In this document: piece after piece, positions 35,111 to 47,089 of the stretch | Layout of the letters: the number at the start of each line of letters is the position of its first letter | Position numbering within the stretch: position 1 is the first letter of the stretch | DNA from: Channa striata | Taxonomy: Eukaryota > Chordata > Actinopteri > Anabantiformes > Channidae | Length of the DNA stretch: 64,000 nt | Direction: 5' to 3' | NCBI GenBank assembly: GCA_033026295.1 | Contig: CM065170.1 | Span: 32,500,780 to 32,564,779, forward strand | Notes under the pieces: generated by a model | Told to the model about the DNA's origin: nothing | Database searches by the model: none | The model's input: only the letters and a program-made list of their open reading frames with translations | Made by a program: the position numbers and the translations under genes

Positions 35111-38100
35111 ACTGCAATAACGGAAGAGAAATACTTGAAATACATCTGTCTGTCCAGCTTTGCAAACACACCTTTGTGGCACTTGCCAGTGCAGTTTTTA
35201 ACTTAAAATGCAGTGAGAACAGGCCCGTCAGGTAGCTTGATGAGGTACATTTATTAAATCATTCTTTGTTTCAACATCAAAAAATTAAGCCAAACAAATG
35301 TATGGCTTAGCTGTTACTCTGCCCTCAGTGCCTCATGGGAAGTGTTTCAAAAAATGTTTCGTTCTCATCTTTATTAGTCAAATACTGTAGACGTATTCTG
35401 GTCTCACCCAAATCATTTCCTGACAACTCTTAGCTCATACTGTATGTACTGGACAAATAACTCAACGTTTGTTTGATTAAACGCGCATTGGTTTGTGAAT
35501 CAGCTTTGTGCTGAGCCGGATGGGTCACGAGCTTTTGTAAGAGTGTAGTTTTGCTTCCTGCCACATTAAACACTCACCCCGGCCTGTTCCCTCTCCTGTG
35601 GGGCCAAATAATGACTAAGGCAAAAAAAAGGCTGCAGATATGCTGAGAACAAGCACCTGAGAGAGAACAGCTGTCTTGTAAAAGGTCAGTCTCCCACTGT
35701 TCCTCGGTCTCTCGCTCCATTTCCGGCCTCGAGATTTCGAGGCGCCCCTTCCCTCCCCTTTCCCACCCCCACCCCTTTGACTCCAGTGTCACGTATCGTG
35801 GCTTTTTTCTCATACGCGTTGCTCGTACTCCCTCCGCGCTGCACCTAGAGGATTCTTGGCAGAGCCTGACCACCTTGTAATCCCATGTAGGAAAAAAATG
35901 GAGTGGGTGGATAAATGTACTGCACTCTGGTTTATAAAACTTCCCTGTGAGTGGATATATATGAGTCTCTTGAGGTGTTTGTTTTTCCCTGAGTGTGGTG
36001 TAGCTATCATTGTTACGCACATGTGGACCCCCCCACACCCCCCGACACACACAGACACACACAGACACACACACGCACACACACAGGCACTTCTAAACAT
36101 TGACAAACAGTCTCGAAAAGGAAAAAAACAAACACCAATCAAATTGGTTACATTTGGCCTGTTTCGGACAGAAATTTCTCATAACCCGCTCAACGAAAAG
36201 AGGCTGCAGCAATTTTGCAGACAAACAAACAATGTTTGGAGTGATCACTTTCAATAAATGCCCTACTCACATGTTTGAGCACTAATATTTATCATGAAAT
36301 CGATGCAGCCGCCAGAGCGACTAAACAAACAGTGAGCTCCCATGTCTCCTATACCAACATACATGCGAAAACCAACAGTACACAAACGCTGCTGCAGTAT
36401 GTCACAGGAAGTAGCCACAAACACACGCCGTCGATAAGGCAACGGCCGCGTTGTGCAGAGCCTGTAGTCGAAGCTGCAAGATGAACATCAGCCTGCGTGC
36501 TCAGGTTGAAACTGGCATGTGGACCTTTCAATGTTACGGAGGAGGATTTGGGGCGTTCACCATTTCCCGTGGGTGGGTCCTGTGGGCGTGGTCAGCTGGG
36601 AGCTTGTTACGGTTATCAAGGTTATGGTAGGGAGGGTAACGAGAGCGACGAGTATACGGGGCTATATGTGCGATATAACAACCCGGAAGTATGTTCACAA
36701 TTTGAAAAACGAGATGTGCAGTTTAATTCCTAAACCCACAGTAGATTGTTGCGTTAACAGCTTCCGCTTATTAAACCACAGGAGAGGTTCAACGCTGACG
36801 CTGGTTGATAAGATCTGGCTGACAGTGAACAGGTATCAGTTTCATCCCAAAGGTGTTGAGTGGAGTTGAGGAGAAGACTTGCGAGTTGTTCACTGCCCTT
36901 GCGTTGTTCGTGAGGGCAGCCAGATTTTTGTCTCATAGTTGTGTTTTCCTGCTGTATCTTGCAGCACAGCACCCAGATTGAAAGCGTGTTTTCTCTACAC
37001 ACTGAACCTTTGATACTCAGATGTGGTAAAACGTGTATTTAGCTCTGTGCTGGGGCGCATCACGGCTCTCACACTGCCGTGCTTTCAATCGGTCCTTTGG
37101 TTGGACATAGTTTGCTGGATCCTTTAATACATTCGAGGCATTTGATGCAGCAGTTATGTGCCATAAATCTCCGCATTTTGTTGCCTCTTTATCTCTTCCT
37201 TTTATGCCCTAGCAGTGTTTATGTCTGTGTGCGTGACACGTTTGTCATGTGACCTGTAAGCTGGATCACTAAACACGTCATTAAAAGTTCTCCGGAAGCC
37301 TTCTCCTTACTTTGATGCCATCTGTGTATACCATGTCCTGAATATCAAAAGCGCTCTCGTAAGAGCCCACTGGCGCTGAGAGCAGGTCTCAGCGCGCGGA
37401 CTCAATGAGGGACTGTGATGACTTCTCCTTCTTCTTCCACTTCCTTATCATCTGCATGCAGGAGTGGATATGCGAGGGGGTGGTGGTGATGGTGGGATCG
37501 TGCAGACAGGGTCAGGCACGGATGCCACAAGAGGATGACCAGGGTTACGCTACGGTCACCGGCACAATCTGTGTCGCAGCTTTTAATTGTATTTTCAGCC
37601 ATGTCAGAGTAATAAGCTTTCTGTCTTGAGCACTGAGATGAGTTTTAAAAAGAGAAGGAAGAGAGGAAAGTGTAATAAATTGGAATATAAAATAAGTAGG
37701 TAATGATGGTAGTGGAAAGGAGGGGGGAGCAGGACGATGGGTCTCGGTGGGTATTTCAACCAAGTGCTTGTCAAAACCAAGGCGGCGGCAGAGTGCATGA
37801 CAGCTCTGACAAGAGTTAGCGGAGGTCCTTCAGCGTTTCTCTTTTGTGTGACAAGGGGAGGCGGGCAGGGAGGGCTGCTCAGCATCCGAAGACAGCCGAG
37901 GTCGCGGGAGTGGTTTCCGGTGGGTCACATTAACGCCAACCTGCCCGTCACGACTCACCAAGTTTGCCGGCAAGAAGAAAGAACACAATCCGAGAAGATA
38001 AAAAGCCTTGTTTCAGTGGTTACGGGAGGTACAGCAGGTGAAAGGTGCATTGTTTCTACATGTGACCCAGCATGTACATGTGAAGGACGTGAATCTTATT

Positions 38101-39109
38101 ACCTGCTGCGTGTGGTTCTGAGCCGCCGAGTGAAGGATGGAGAGTCAGGCGAGGCTGACTTGCAGAGTAGATGAGATGCAGCCAGCAGCAGCTGGCTCGA
38201 AGCTGATGCATCCTTTATCCATTTATCAGCCTGTAAGCACACGATAACTTATCCCTCTCCCTCTTAGGTGACATTATAGGTAGAAGGGAAAGAAGGCGAA
38301 GGCAAAAAGATGGATCTAATATGAACGAATGGGCCCCTGTTGTCATAGATGAAACGCTAGTAAGTCGAGGAATCACTCGATATTATTTAAAGCCACTAAT
38401 CACACATGCTTTATGACCGTACTCGGTTCTGTGGCGCAAATCAAAAGGCTGTTTTTTACCTACAGTTTCTTCTGTTCTCTTTATGTAAACTGTGCCGTAT
38501 TGAAATGTCTTAGCAGTTATGATAACTGTGCTTTATTTTCACCATCCACTGTCTTTTAAACTTCATATAAGTCAAATGTTTTTCTGACAAACTCTTAACT
38601 GTAATAAAATCATTTAAACTTTATGTCCAGATAATTCAGTGCAAATCTTCCTCGTGCGTTATCAGAAATTAGCTGGTATATAGTTATTCATAAAAAAAGA
38701 AAATGCTCCAAAAAGAATGTGTGATTGCTAAGGGGCATGAAAAGTTGATAAATTGCTACAATTATTAACTTCCAGCTCCTTGTATAAAAGGCTTAATTTT
38801 TTTTAAGTATTTTTCAAAAGTCGATGAAAGTGATTTTATTTTTATTTAAGCCGCATTTTTTCACACGTGGAAACGAAAATGGATTTTTTTGTGTTGTAGT
38901 TGTGTTGTAATTGTGTAGAAATGCATTTGTAAGTGCAGCTGCTTTATAGCACGAACTGTGATGTCGATAAATGGAAATTTAATCAAATCTGATAAATAAA
39001 TGAAAGACACAATAGTATGCATTTGAAGACAGTCGCGCGAAAGTCACGTAAAGCACAAAGTCACGCTAGGAAGCAGCTCAATCTTGAATAGCCAGTATCT
39101 CTAGCTTGC
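35111..39109. other. Mostly plain non-coding stretch
   Basis: I find no exon or RNA gene. An interrupted CA array is listed at 36045-36086. A CT/GA-rich stretch (35690-35790) and the CA array produce the 168-codon minus frame at 35574-36080, which is an artefact. 37380-38180 carries overlapping frames up to 145 codons with nothing recognisable. 38690-38800 is AT-rich with TTGATAAATTGCTAC strings and might be a minor element. Confidence 0.55.
36045..36086 (+). repeat. Interrupted (CA)n with an ACACACAG-type unit
   Basis: CA dinucleotides are broken at intervals by G (ACACACACAG and ACACACACGC units). A C-rich run lies just upstream (36028-36043). Confidence 0.93.
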
Positions 39110-40780
39110 CTAAAGGTCTTTGTTTTATGATTTTTTTTTCATTTTGCCTCATTGCTCAGTGAAACATTTGTTTCTCCCCTTGCTCCCGTTTGCTATTGTC
39201 TTCCTGCAGCCTTTTGAACCCACCCTCACAAACGCATTCTCTAAACCAATTGTCATTAATGGCAGTTCGACAGATTCCGCCATGAATATGCATATTAATC
39301 TCTCACCACTGCACGTTGCCATAAGAGTCCAGCACCAAAAAACTTTTCATCCAATTATACTTCTAAATCAGCAATAATTACAACCCTATACATCATCTGC
39401 ATATTTCAATTAATATTCAAATCTTGTATAGGGTTTTGCATGCAAATGTATAATATATTCAGGATTAGGTATATTGCAGTTAAATCTATCTCTATCCATC
39501 CTCTACCTTGCTGCTCCTTAATAAGCTGTGTTCTGTGGTAATGTTCCTGAACTTATTATAATGCAATATGCTCAGGCATAAGAATCACACATCCTTAATA
39601 TTATTTCTCGCTATTAACATGGAGCCGAAAATACAGAGGGCCTCCTTCGTTAATTTGCACAGGCACTCACATAAAATGCAAATCGCGGGGGGAGTAAACA
39701 GGTCTCTGTCTGACTTCTCCTCACACGCGCGAGTCAGTCAAGTGTTGCAAATCTAATTTAAATATATGAATGTTTTGCTTTGTCCATTTCTCTGACTCGG
39801 CCACGCCGCGTCCGCCAGAATGGGAAATGATGCCGCTTAGTGTTGCTGCCGTAGAGTCCGAGGGGTTGCTGAGAAAGGCGCTGTATTGATGTTTGTCAAT
39901 ACTTTGTGCATTCGCCATCCCTCCAATTTATGTGTTCTGTATCCTCAAAGCTCAGGGGACATCAATTAGACAAGTACCTGTATCTGCCGTTCTGCTCTAC
40001 AGCTCCCAGGAGCCCTTGTGCTCTCATATTGAATCATGGAGAGACAGTTAATATTCGAGCGGAAGGAAGGATCTATAAAGTCGCCGCCATAAACTAGAGA
40101 GAGGCCTTTTGTAACATCCAAATAATAGCAGTAAATAAAGAGCTTACACCTGTACGGCGAAGGCCAGGTCCGCAGGCGGTGCATTCTGCCGGCCTGCGGA
40201 CAGCTGTAAATGCTCAGAGTGAAGAACAGTGAGCACTGTTAATGGATAGGTTTATTTTAAAGCGTGCCATCTGCCATCAATCACCCAGAAGTATTGGGCA
40301 GTGGAGAAGTGAGTTAGCTTAAAGTCCCCTCTTTGTTCTTATTCTCTTCTTCTTTCGCCAGGAGCCCGATAAAAATGGCAGGGATGTGGGGAGGAGATGT
40401 CAGGGAGGGTGGCTGTGCTGGTGCACAGGGTCCCTGCGAGAATAAAGCATCAAACCCACTCAGCAGCACCACTAACAATAATAAAAATGCCTCGGCTTAA
40501 AGGTGACATTCCCAATTTACGATTATTTGTGTCTATAAAGTGTATTCCTCGGCTCCTGACTCATTCGCACCTCTCTCCACCAAGAACAATGCATTAAGGA
40601 TGGGGGTGCCGAGGGTAAATGGAAATTCTATCCATTTTATTAAACCGACAGGCCCCACTATACCTGAGACTTTCAATTTTGCCGGCGTGACCTCCAAGGA
40701 GACATTTCTGTCTCCTCTCTGTCTACCTTCGCCTCATTCAATTCCCCGTTTGCCCTGACCAGCCCTCCGAGCACCCGGGG
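39110..40780. promoter_or_regulatory. Strong candidate conserved non-coding element cluster
   Basis: About 1.7 kb is almost free of simple repeats and crowded with homeodomain and POU-type sites. These include CATTAATGG (39254), a perfect 12-base palindrome AATATGCATATT (39285-39296), an 11-base inverted repeat around TCAATTAATATTC (39382-39435), and octamers at 39440-39447 and 39676-39683. Further right come TCCAATTTATG (39922), CATATTGAATCATGG (40025) and a 10-base perfect GC-rich hairpin (40168-40201). The stretch reads like several adjacent vertebrate enhancers. No coding exon is supported. The target gene cannot be named from this sequence. Confidence 0.55.
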
Positions 40781-41989
40781 GCCCGCAAAGCCGTTATGGA
40801 TGAGCTCCGAGGCAATTCTGAAATAGAGAGAGGAGAGGAGCGTAGATCCCCGCTCCCCCTGAAAAGATTTACTTCAGGGTGTAAGATGGATGAAATCAGC
40901 CTTTGTATCTCTTTTAGTGATTGTTTTTTGCTCTGTTCTTCCTGGCTTTTCTGTGTAAAAGCTGGACGTTCAATAGGATGGGAAATGTGGTGCTTTAGGG
41001 GGGCTAGATTGGAGCAAAACTAACAGCAGAGGTGGAGATTTGGCGTTAACCTGAGTAATGTTGTGATCGGGAGCAGCCGACAGGACTAACGCGTCCCTTC
41101 CAAACGCCTAAACTGCACTAAGGCTGAGAGAAAGTCCCTAGAAAAATGCAAAACAGGAACAAGAATAGATAAACACATCATATGCACATGCAGCCAAGTT
41201 GTAATTGATGATGCTGGTCCCACCAGTTTGAGTACAGCTGAAGGCCTTTCCTGCACGTCCTTCCCCTTCCGCCCCTCTTTGCGGTCCAATAAAATATTGT
41301 TAATGCAAGTTTGAAAAAGGAAATCGTACTTCACAGTTTTAAGTAAATGTACTTAGTGCTAAGTTTCACTATGACTTGCAGAAAACAATTTCAGCACTTT
41401 TTTTCCAGAATCCAGCAACTCAAAGACGGGAAACTGGGGCGAGAATCAAAAACAGTGCGTTAGTTTGAAAGGACCCATTACTGCAAAAAAGGCCGGTTGT
41501 GGCTACGTTCAGTGACATGCTTAATTGACAAAAAGCTATTAAGGTCTACCACGGTATTCATCATTAAATTTGTCATAGAAATCAACACAAGCTCAAATGA
41601 CTCCGATTCAATGTTCTGCCAATAATGCAACCTGGCAAAGTTACAAAAACAAGGTCCAGAGAGAGCAAATTGAGCCCATCAGCTGCACAACTTTTATCAG
41701 TACACAGATCTGCAGCGGGAGAAAAGTCTGGGCTGCTGAAGGGAATCTCCTGGACAGGAAACAGACATTACTTTTGCTTCGCTCCCCATTGTAGGGAGGT
41801 GATGGCACATAAAGTATATTCCTGTGAAGGATGGTGGGAGAGAGGAAGCGGCCTGAGATCCAGCCAAGTTTCTATTGAGTTATGGACATTTTCAGCAAAG
41901 AGCCTTCAAGTGCGGCAGTTCTCAAAGTGACTGAGCTGACACTTTGCACGAATAATATAAATGGAATTGTCGACGTTAGTATTCCCTCA
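40781..41989. other. Plain non-coding stretch
   Basis: I recognise no gene or repeat. Short AT-rich parts near 41510-41600 (TTAATTGACAAAAAGC, CATCATTAAATTTG) could be minor regulatory pieces. Open frames under 105 codons have no known content. Confidence 0.5.
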
Positions 41990-42250
41990 TTCATCTTTTT
42001 CTTCCTGTTAAGTCCTATTCTTTTTAATGCCTGTGAGAAGAATGGCTGCATAGCACACGTAGAGCATGGCGTGTGGATGTGCAGCCGGGGCACAGAGAAT
42101 AAGGTATAAATGAAATGAAGCTCATTTAAACGTCTGTCATGATTGGAGCACTGGGATCATAAGTGAATTCCTGTGACAAGCATGTCACAATGTAGCAGAT
42201 GAATTCATATAAAAGTCAACACTTCAGAGGAGTGAGCGTATTACTTGTTT
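41990..42250. promoter_or_regulatory. Candidate conserved non-coding element
   Basis: The non-repetitive sequence carries ATGAAGCTCATTTAAACG near 42116, CATAAGTGAATTCC near 42158, ACAAGCATGTCAC near 42176, and AGATGAATTCATATAAAAG near 42198. No open frame of note crosses the right half. Confidence 0.35.
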
Positions 42251-43679
42251 GGCAGTTTGAAACCCGACTTTGCTCTATCCTTTTCGAATGGAGAGGACGG
42301 ATTTATGACGGGCAATGTTTGGAGATAAACAGGATGTTGATTTTGCCTCTGTAAGTCGCTAACCGCTGCATCAGTGGTGACGCTATGGCCGTGGCTAATT
42401 GTATGTCTAAACCCTCTTTGGGATGAGCGGCACGTCGGGAATAGAGTGGCGCTGGGTTTGACAGTGATGGTTCATGGGATGACAAACAAACGCCACAGAG
42501 GATCATTGTGAAGAGGTCCATCTTCAAAACACAAGAGAGACGGAAAACGACAAAACTGATCTTGCGTGACAAGTGCCCATGTCTTATCAGACAATTCAGC
42601 TGGGGTGCCGCTGTGTTTAGGGGATATGGAGAGTTTTTGCTCTCAAGTAAAGCACAAAGTATAAGACAAACTGGTACTTTATCACAACTCATAGATCCTC
42701 AATAGTTGAGGCAAAACTTTACTTGTGTATTTTAAGAAAGAAATTTAACATTTCAAGAAAGACATTTGCAAACAAAAATAACCTAAAATAAAACCAAGAA
42801 AAGTTAATTTGCATATTTGTTCTAATGCTATTAAAAAAACCTGCACATTTAAGGTTTTTAGGGCATTAGAGAAGTGAGTGTATGAGGGAAGAACTCAAGC
42901 AGGAAGATTTAAAATGACTGATGGCGCCATGTTCAGTGAATGACTGTGGAGAGGAAGAAAAACGTTTGAGGTGGGTGGATTGGCTGGTCATGTGATGCCT
43001 CAGGTAGATTTGAGGCCTACTTGCTGGCTCACATGTGCTCATAGAAAAGTGGGTGCCGGGTGTCTAAAATGACGTTCCGTCGGGGTATTTTAAAAGTTTG
43101 GCGGCTGCTGCTAATCCTTGAGGAGCCGTGTGCTGGTTTACTCAACGAATTCCGAAGAGTGTTGAAACAGTGCTGCACGGTCTCCGTGTTGTGGGCTCGG
43201 TGAAACATGTGGCGCCCACCTGACGCCACTGTGGATCTGCCTGTAGTCCCGCGGTAGTTAGTCCTTCAGATACACTGGTTGCTGGTGGCGTTGATTCGTC
43301 TTGCCTAGTTAATTTTCGTATTCAGTGCAGTGTAATGCTACGTATGAAATCATTGTGTGTTTTATGTGTGGTTGGGGCTCGAACCCGTAGATTTATGTTG
43401 ATTTGGCTGTGACGACTTGGCCGCAATTCCCCTGTTGGCCCAAAGCATCATTTACTATGAGTACTGTGCCTTAATACGAGCGCTCATCCATTTTTCGTGT
43501 ACAGCTAACTGTAAATAACTTTCTCACACTGCACAAAACCACAGTGTCTGAATGAGAAAATACTAAAGTTGGCAACACAGGTGATTTAAATCGCTGATTT
43601 CACAGGAAGATCAACTCAAAGGTTGAACAGAATGTGTAGATTCATCATTCATCACAGCCAACAAACACACCACCTACAT
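42251..43679. other. Plain non-coding stretch with one octamer
   Basis: AATTTGCATATTT (octamer ATTTGCAT at 42807-42814) is the only enhancer-like string I noted. At 43379-43390 the minus strand reads GGTTCGAGCCCC-like, resembling a tRNA T-loop, but cloverleaf pairing fails (see rejected items). There is no gene evidence. Confidence 0.55.
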
Positions 43680-44760
43680 GTCAAGGCAGGCTATTAATGG
43701 AACACGCAAACACAAAATACAGGAAGAAGGAAAAGAGCAAAATGCATCTACTAGGCTATGAAATTATATTGTGGCATAATAAAAAAATGCTGAGCAATTT
43801 TTCAGAGCAGAAAGTCAAAAGACAGACAATTTTTTCAATCAGTGTTGGGCATAATGCCAGAACTGTCACTTGCACTACAACTGAAACATATTGTTCTAAA
43901 AATGAAAAAACTCAAATGCACCTTCCTCCAGACAATCGGCGTGAACCTGTGTGATGTGCTTACAGATGGACAGTTTTTAAGTTACAATTACAAGTTACAA
44001 AGACTAATCACTGGCCAAAGGAGCGACTGTAACACAAAGTCCAATTACTGGAAAAAATGGCTCCTTTGTGCCATTCACTGATTACATCAATACGATTCTC
44101 CTCGGTAGGGGCCATCATTACATCAGCTCAAACAGTAATTTTACTCATTTATATGGATTTCATAATGTAATATTCCCAGCAAAGTAAACATTTAGATGTG
44201 AGGGGAGGAAAGAAAAAAAACACAAGCAAACGTATGCATATGCAAGTAAAGAAAATATGAAGTTTTTCACAGAACCAAATTGGCAATCACCATCCTTCTA
44301 CCCCATGGTCATAATGAAATTGCTCTGGCAATGGTTGAAATAAATGACATAATTTTATGTACACACAATTAAAGGAGAAAGCTACAATCACACATTCAGC
44401 TCAGAGTTAGTTTATGATAGCACAAAGAAAAACCAAACCTATAAATAATGAATATGTGCATAATTATTCTGTCTCAGATTTGCATAATTATTGTTTTTTT
44501 TTCCCCTTCATGGAAGCATCTGGTAACACAGCAATCGTTTCTTTGTTTTAAATAGGAGCGACCATACCTTCCTGCAAAAGTACACACATGATTGGGAATA
44601 AATTGGCATTATACGGAAATGCTCTTCATTTATAATTAATCGGGTGGTCACAGTCACACAATGATATTGCTGCAAATGCACCGCCATTACTCTAAATGAG
44701 TGTTCCCGTTGCATTACTGAGCAGCAGTGGATACCAGTCTCTGTATTGGTTTGCTCAAAG
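43680..44760. promoter_or_regulatory. Strong candidate conserved non-coding element
   Basis: This AT-rich, non-repetitive kilobase carries a 9-base inverted repeat CAAAGGAGC/GCTCCTTTG (44016-44024 and 44060-44068) and a 12-base direct repeat TGCATAATTATT (44457-44468 and 44481-44492). It also has an octamer ATTTGCAT (44478-44485), CATTTATAATTAATCGG near 44627, and numerous ATTAC/TAATG cores. It has the texture I associate with deeply conserved enhancers near developmental genes. The overlapping frames at 43697-44081 encode nothing recognisable. Confidence 0.55.
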
Positions 44761-44771
44761 ATTTCAATTTG

Positions 44772-44797
44772 TTTTTTTTTTTTTTTTTTTTTTTTTT
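44772..44797 (+). repeat. Poly-T (26)
   Basis: Twenty-six consecutive T form the longest homopolymer in the window. It separates the two enhancer-like blocks at 43680-44760 and 44800-46020. It could be the tail of a minus-strand retroposed sequence, but no body is recognisable. Confidence 0.96.
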
Positions 44798-44799
44798 CA

Positions 44800-46020
44800 C
44801 ATGGACAATGAGGAATTTAAGCAAAGTGTGCCGCTAAAGTAAACTGGCATCGCTTTTACTCTCTTAGTCTGATAGATGCCCTCAAAGAGACGAACACAGT
44901 TATTACCTGTACATGGAAACAAAGACAAGAATATTGGATTATTATATGAGAATGTGCTTTAAATCATCAACACAGGATCTAGACTTGTGCAGGGTTCATT
45001 AAGCAAATATTAGTTTACCTAATTTCCCCAGGGGCAGCTGGTGCTGCAGCTAACAGTTTTGTTTTGGCATTGTTTAGTTTTTGATTATTCTGTTCAACTT
45101 AACCTGACAATAGCTTTAAAAATACACCCACATCGCAAGGTGACGCCTGAGCTCCAGCCCACCGGAGAAAAGAAGCATCCGTACATCGGAGCTGAGGCGT
45201 TTTCTGTTCAGCCCGACGCTTTACAAGCCTGGGTGCCGGCCTCAGTTCATTTACCTTTTGCACCTGGTGTCGGACCAGTGCTGGTTCGCCCGTCTGCGCC
45301 GACCCTCCAGCTGTGTATAAGCAAAGAAAACATTAGCCAGGTGACTTATCATGGAAGTCTGTGGCTGACCTTTTAATATGCCTGTCATTGATTGCATAGC
45401 GTGGAACACTCTGTCCATCCCAAGGTGATAGATTATTCAATTAACTATTGACCTTTCCCGCAGACTCATTTGTCGATGGAAATGCTTTTATGACAGCAGT
45501 GCATTTAGAAACCAAAGGATGCTGAGTTTTGATTTTAGGATTTACAGTGCACATTATGATTTGCCTCCCTCCCTCTCCTCCTCTCTTGTTCCTGTTGACT
45601 TTTTGATTTACATTGTAATGTTATGAAGTTTGGCTCTGGTGTTGCTCCTGTTGCCTGATGGGAGTGAGCTTTTCCACGGGCCAACGCTGCCCACTGGATT
45701 TATCCCGTGTACTTGTCCTTTACTCAGACATATTTCACGACCGAATGCAGGTTGTTAATGTAGCCGCGAGCTATTTGTTGAAGCTGAGAGATGAACATTT
45801 GTATTTGTTGCTGCGGTATTAATGCATAGCAATGAATCAGCAGCTATGAGGTGCCCATTTGGCACCAGCAGTGTTGTCGCCATCTCAGTTGTCTGCCGTG
45901 GCTCAGATGACAGCATTCATGTTACTTTCCAGATCCAGCGGCTGGGCCATGTTGTCGGTTAAGTATGACCGCGCTCAGATACAGCAGTAATAGTAATAAG
46001 ATGTTGTTTTAATATTTATG
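44800..46020. promoter_or_regulatory. Candidate conserved non-coding element cluster
   Basis: Sub-blocks lie at 44810-44950, 45370-45570 (TTTTAATATGCC, GATTATTCAATTAACTATTG) and 45770-46020 (GCGGTATTAATGCATAGC, GCAGTAATAGTAATAAG, TTTTAATATTTATG). At 45850-45866 there is a perfect GGTGCC/GGCACC inverted repeat with a five-base loop. The 111-codon frame at 45041-45376 has no recognisable domain. Confidence 0.45.
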
Positions 46021-47089
46021 TTGCAGATACACGTTAAGGAATAGGGTAACGTGCTGCAGAGTTTCTCAGCAGTGCAGTGGGTATTGTAACGTGCCTTCAG
46101 TCCGGTTACCTAAGGAAGTTGCCCGGCATATGAGCCACAGACTTTGCAGTTAGGTGAGACTTTCTGGGCAGATTCCAGGCCAAACGCACCCACCCAGCTC
46201 AGAATAAATTAGAAAATGAATTAGAAAAAATACAGCAAAAATGTGGCGTTTGCAAGTATCTTTATCGCCACATTTAAGTCACTTGTAATCAAAGTGTTTC
46301 AAACTTGACATGACTCTTTTGGAGCTACGTGACCGATCAACGTGTCTTTCATCACTAACAGCGAATGATAAAATACAGACCAGAAACGATCCGAGCGTGA
46401 GGTTGCCATGGAGTCACTGCATCACGTGTTGAGACATCTGTTAGGGTAATGTCGTCCTACCGTGTTGCCTGAAAAGTTGTTCAATTAGCCGCCACCCTGT
46501 TATCCATTTCTGTCAAAAAAAAACTTTTACTAGTGTTTTTTCTCATGTAGTTTGATAGGGAATTTAAAATGGATTTTTTTTCTTCTCCAATAAGAATAAA
46601 AATAAAGTACGGTGCCAATGACAATAATCCTGAAGCACAAAGGTGATTTTTTTATTCAGAACATTGTTGTTCTTCTGAGAAGCATCGTCGCCAGTAAGGA
46701 GATCCTGAACCCATAGATAAAGACGCATTTTTACAGTTTGGCTACAAGCACACAGGTTTTGTTTGCATAACTTTAATTCATCTTTGCATGTTATGTCTCA
46801 AACAAAAGTTATCCTGTAAGATTAAAAAGGGGCCAAAGAGAGTGTGTCATCGTGCTTTAATAGTATCAAGCAGCCGTTCTCAGGCGTGACCGACAAAAAG
46901 CCTGCGGCTGCCAGTTTCCCTGCTTGAAGGTGTGTTGCTCACCAAAACCAACTGCTGTTGTGTTTAGTTGAAGTGAGAACCTGCAGACATGCGCTGCATT
47001 CTGCCTCTGCCCGTTTTCCCCTCCCAGGCGACAAGAGGCCCCACCCACCTGCATCTGCAGCCAGGTTGAAACAAACGGCACAACTTAGC
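46021..47089. other. Plain non-coding stretch
   Basis: I recognise no feature beyond short A and T runs (for example near 46516). Confidence 0.6.

Noticed and set aside
35574..36080. 168-codon minus-strand open frame
   Set aside because: It runs through the interrupted CA array and a purine/pyrimidine tract and has no recognisable domain.
43376..43450. tRNA-like T-loop (GGTTCGAGCCCC) on the minus strand
   Set aside because: Only three T-stem pairs form, the nearest A-box-like string is too far away (about 57 bases), and no acceptor stem is found. An ancient SINE remnant cannot be excluded.
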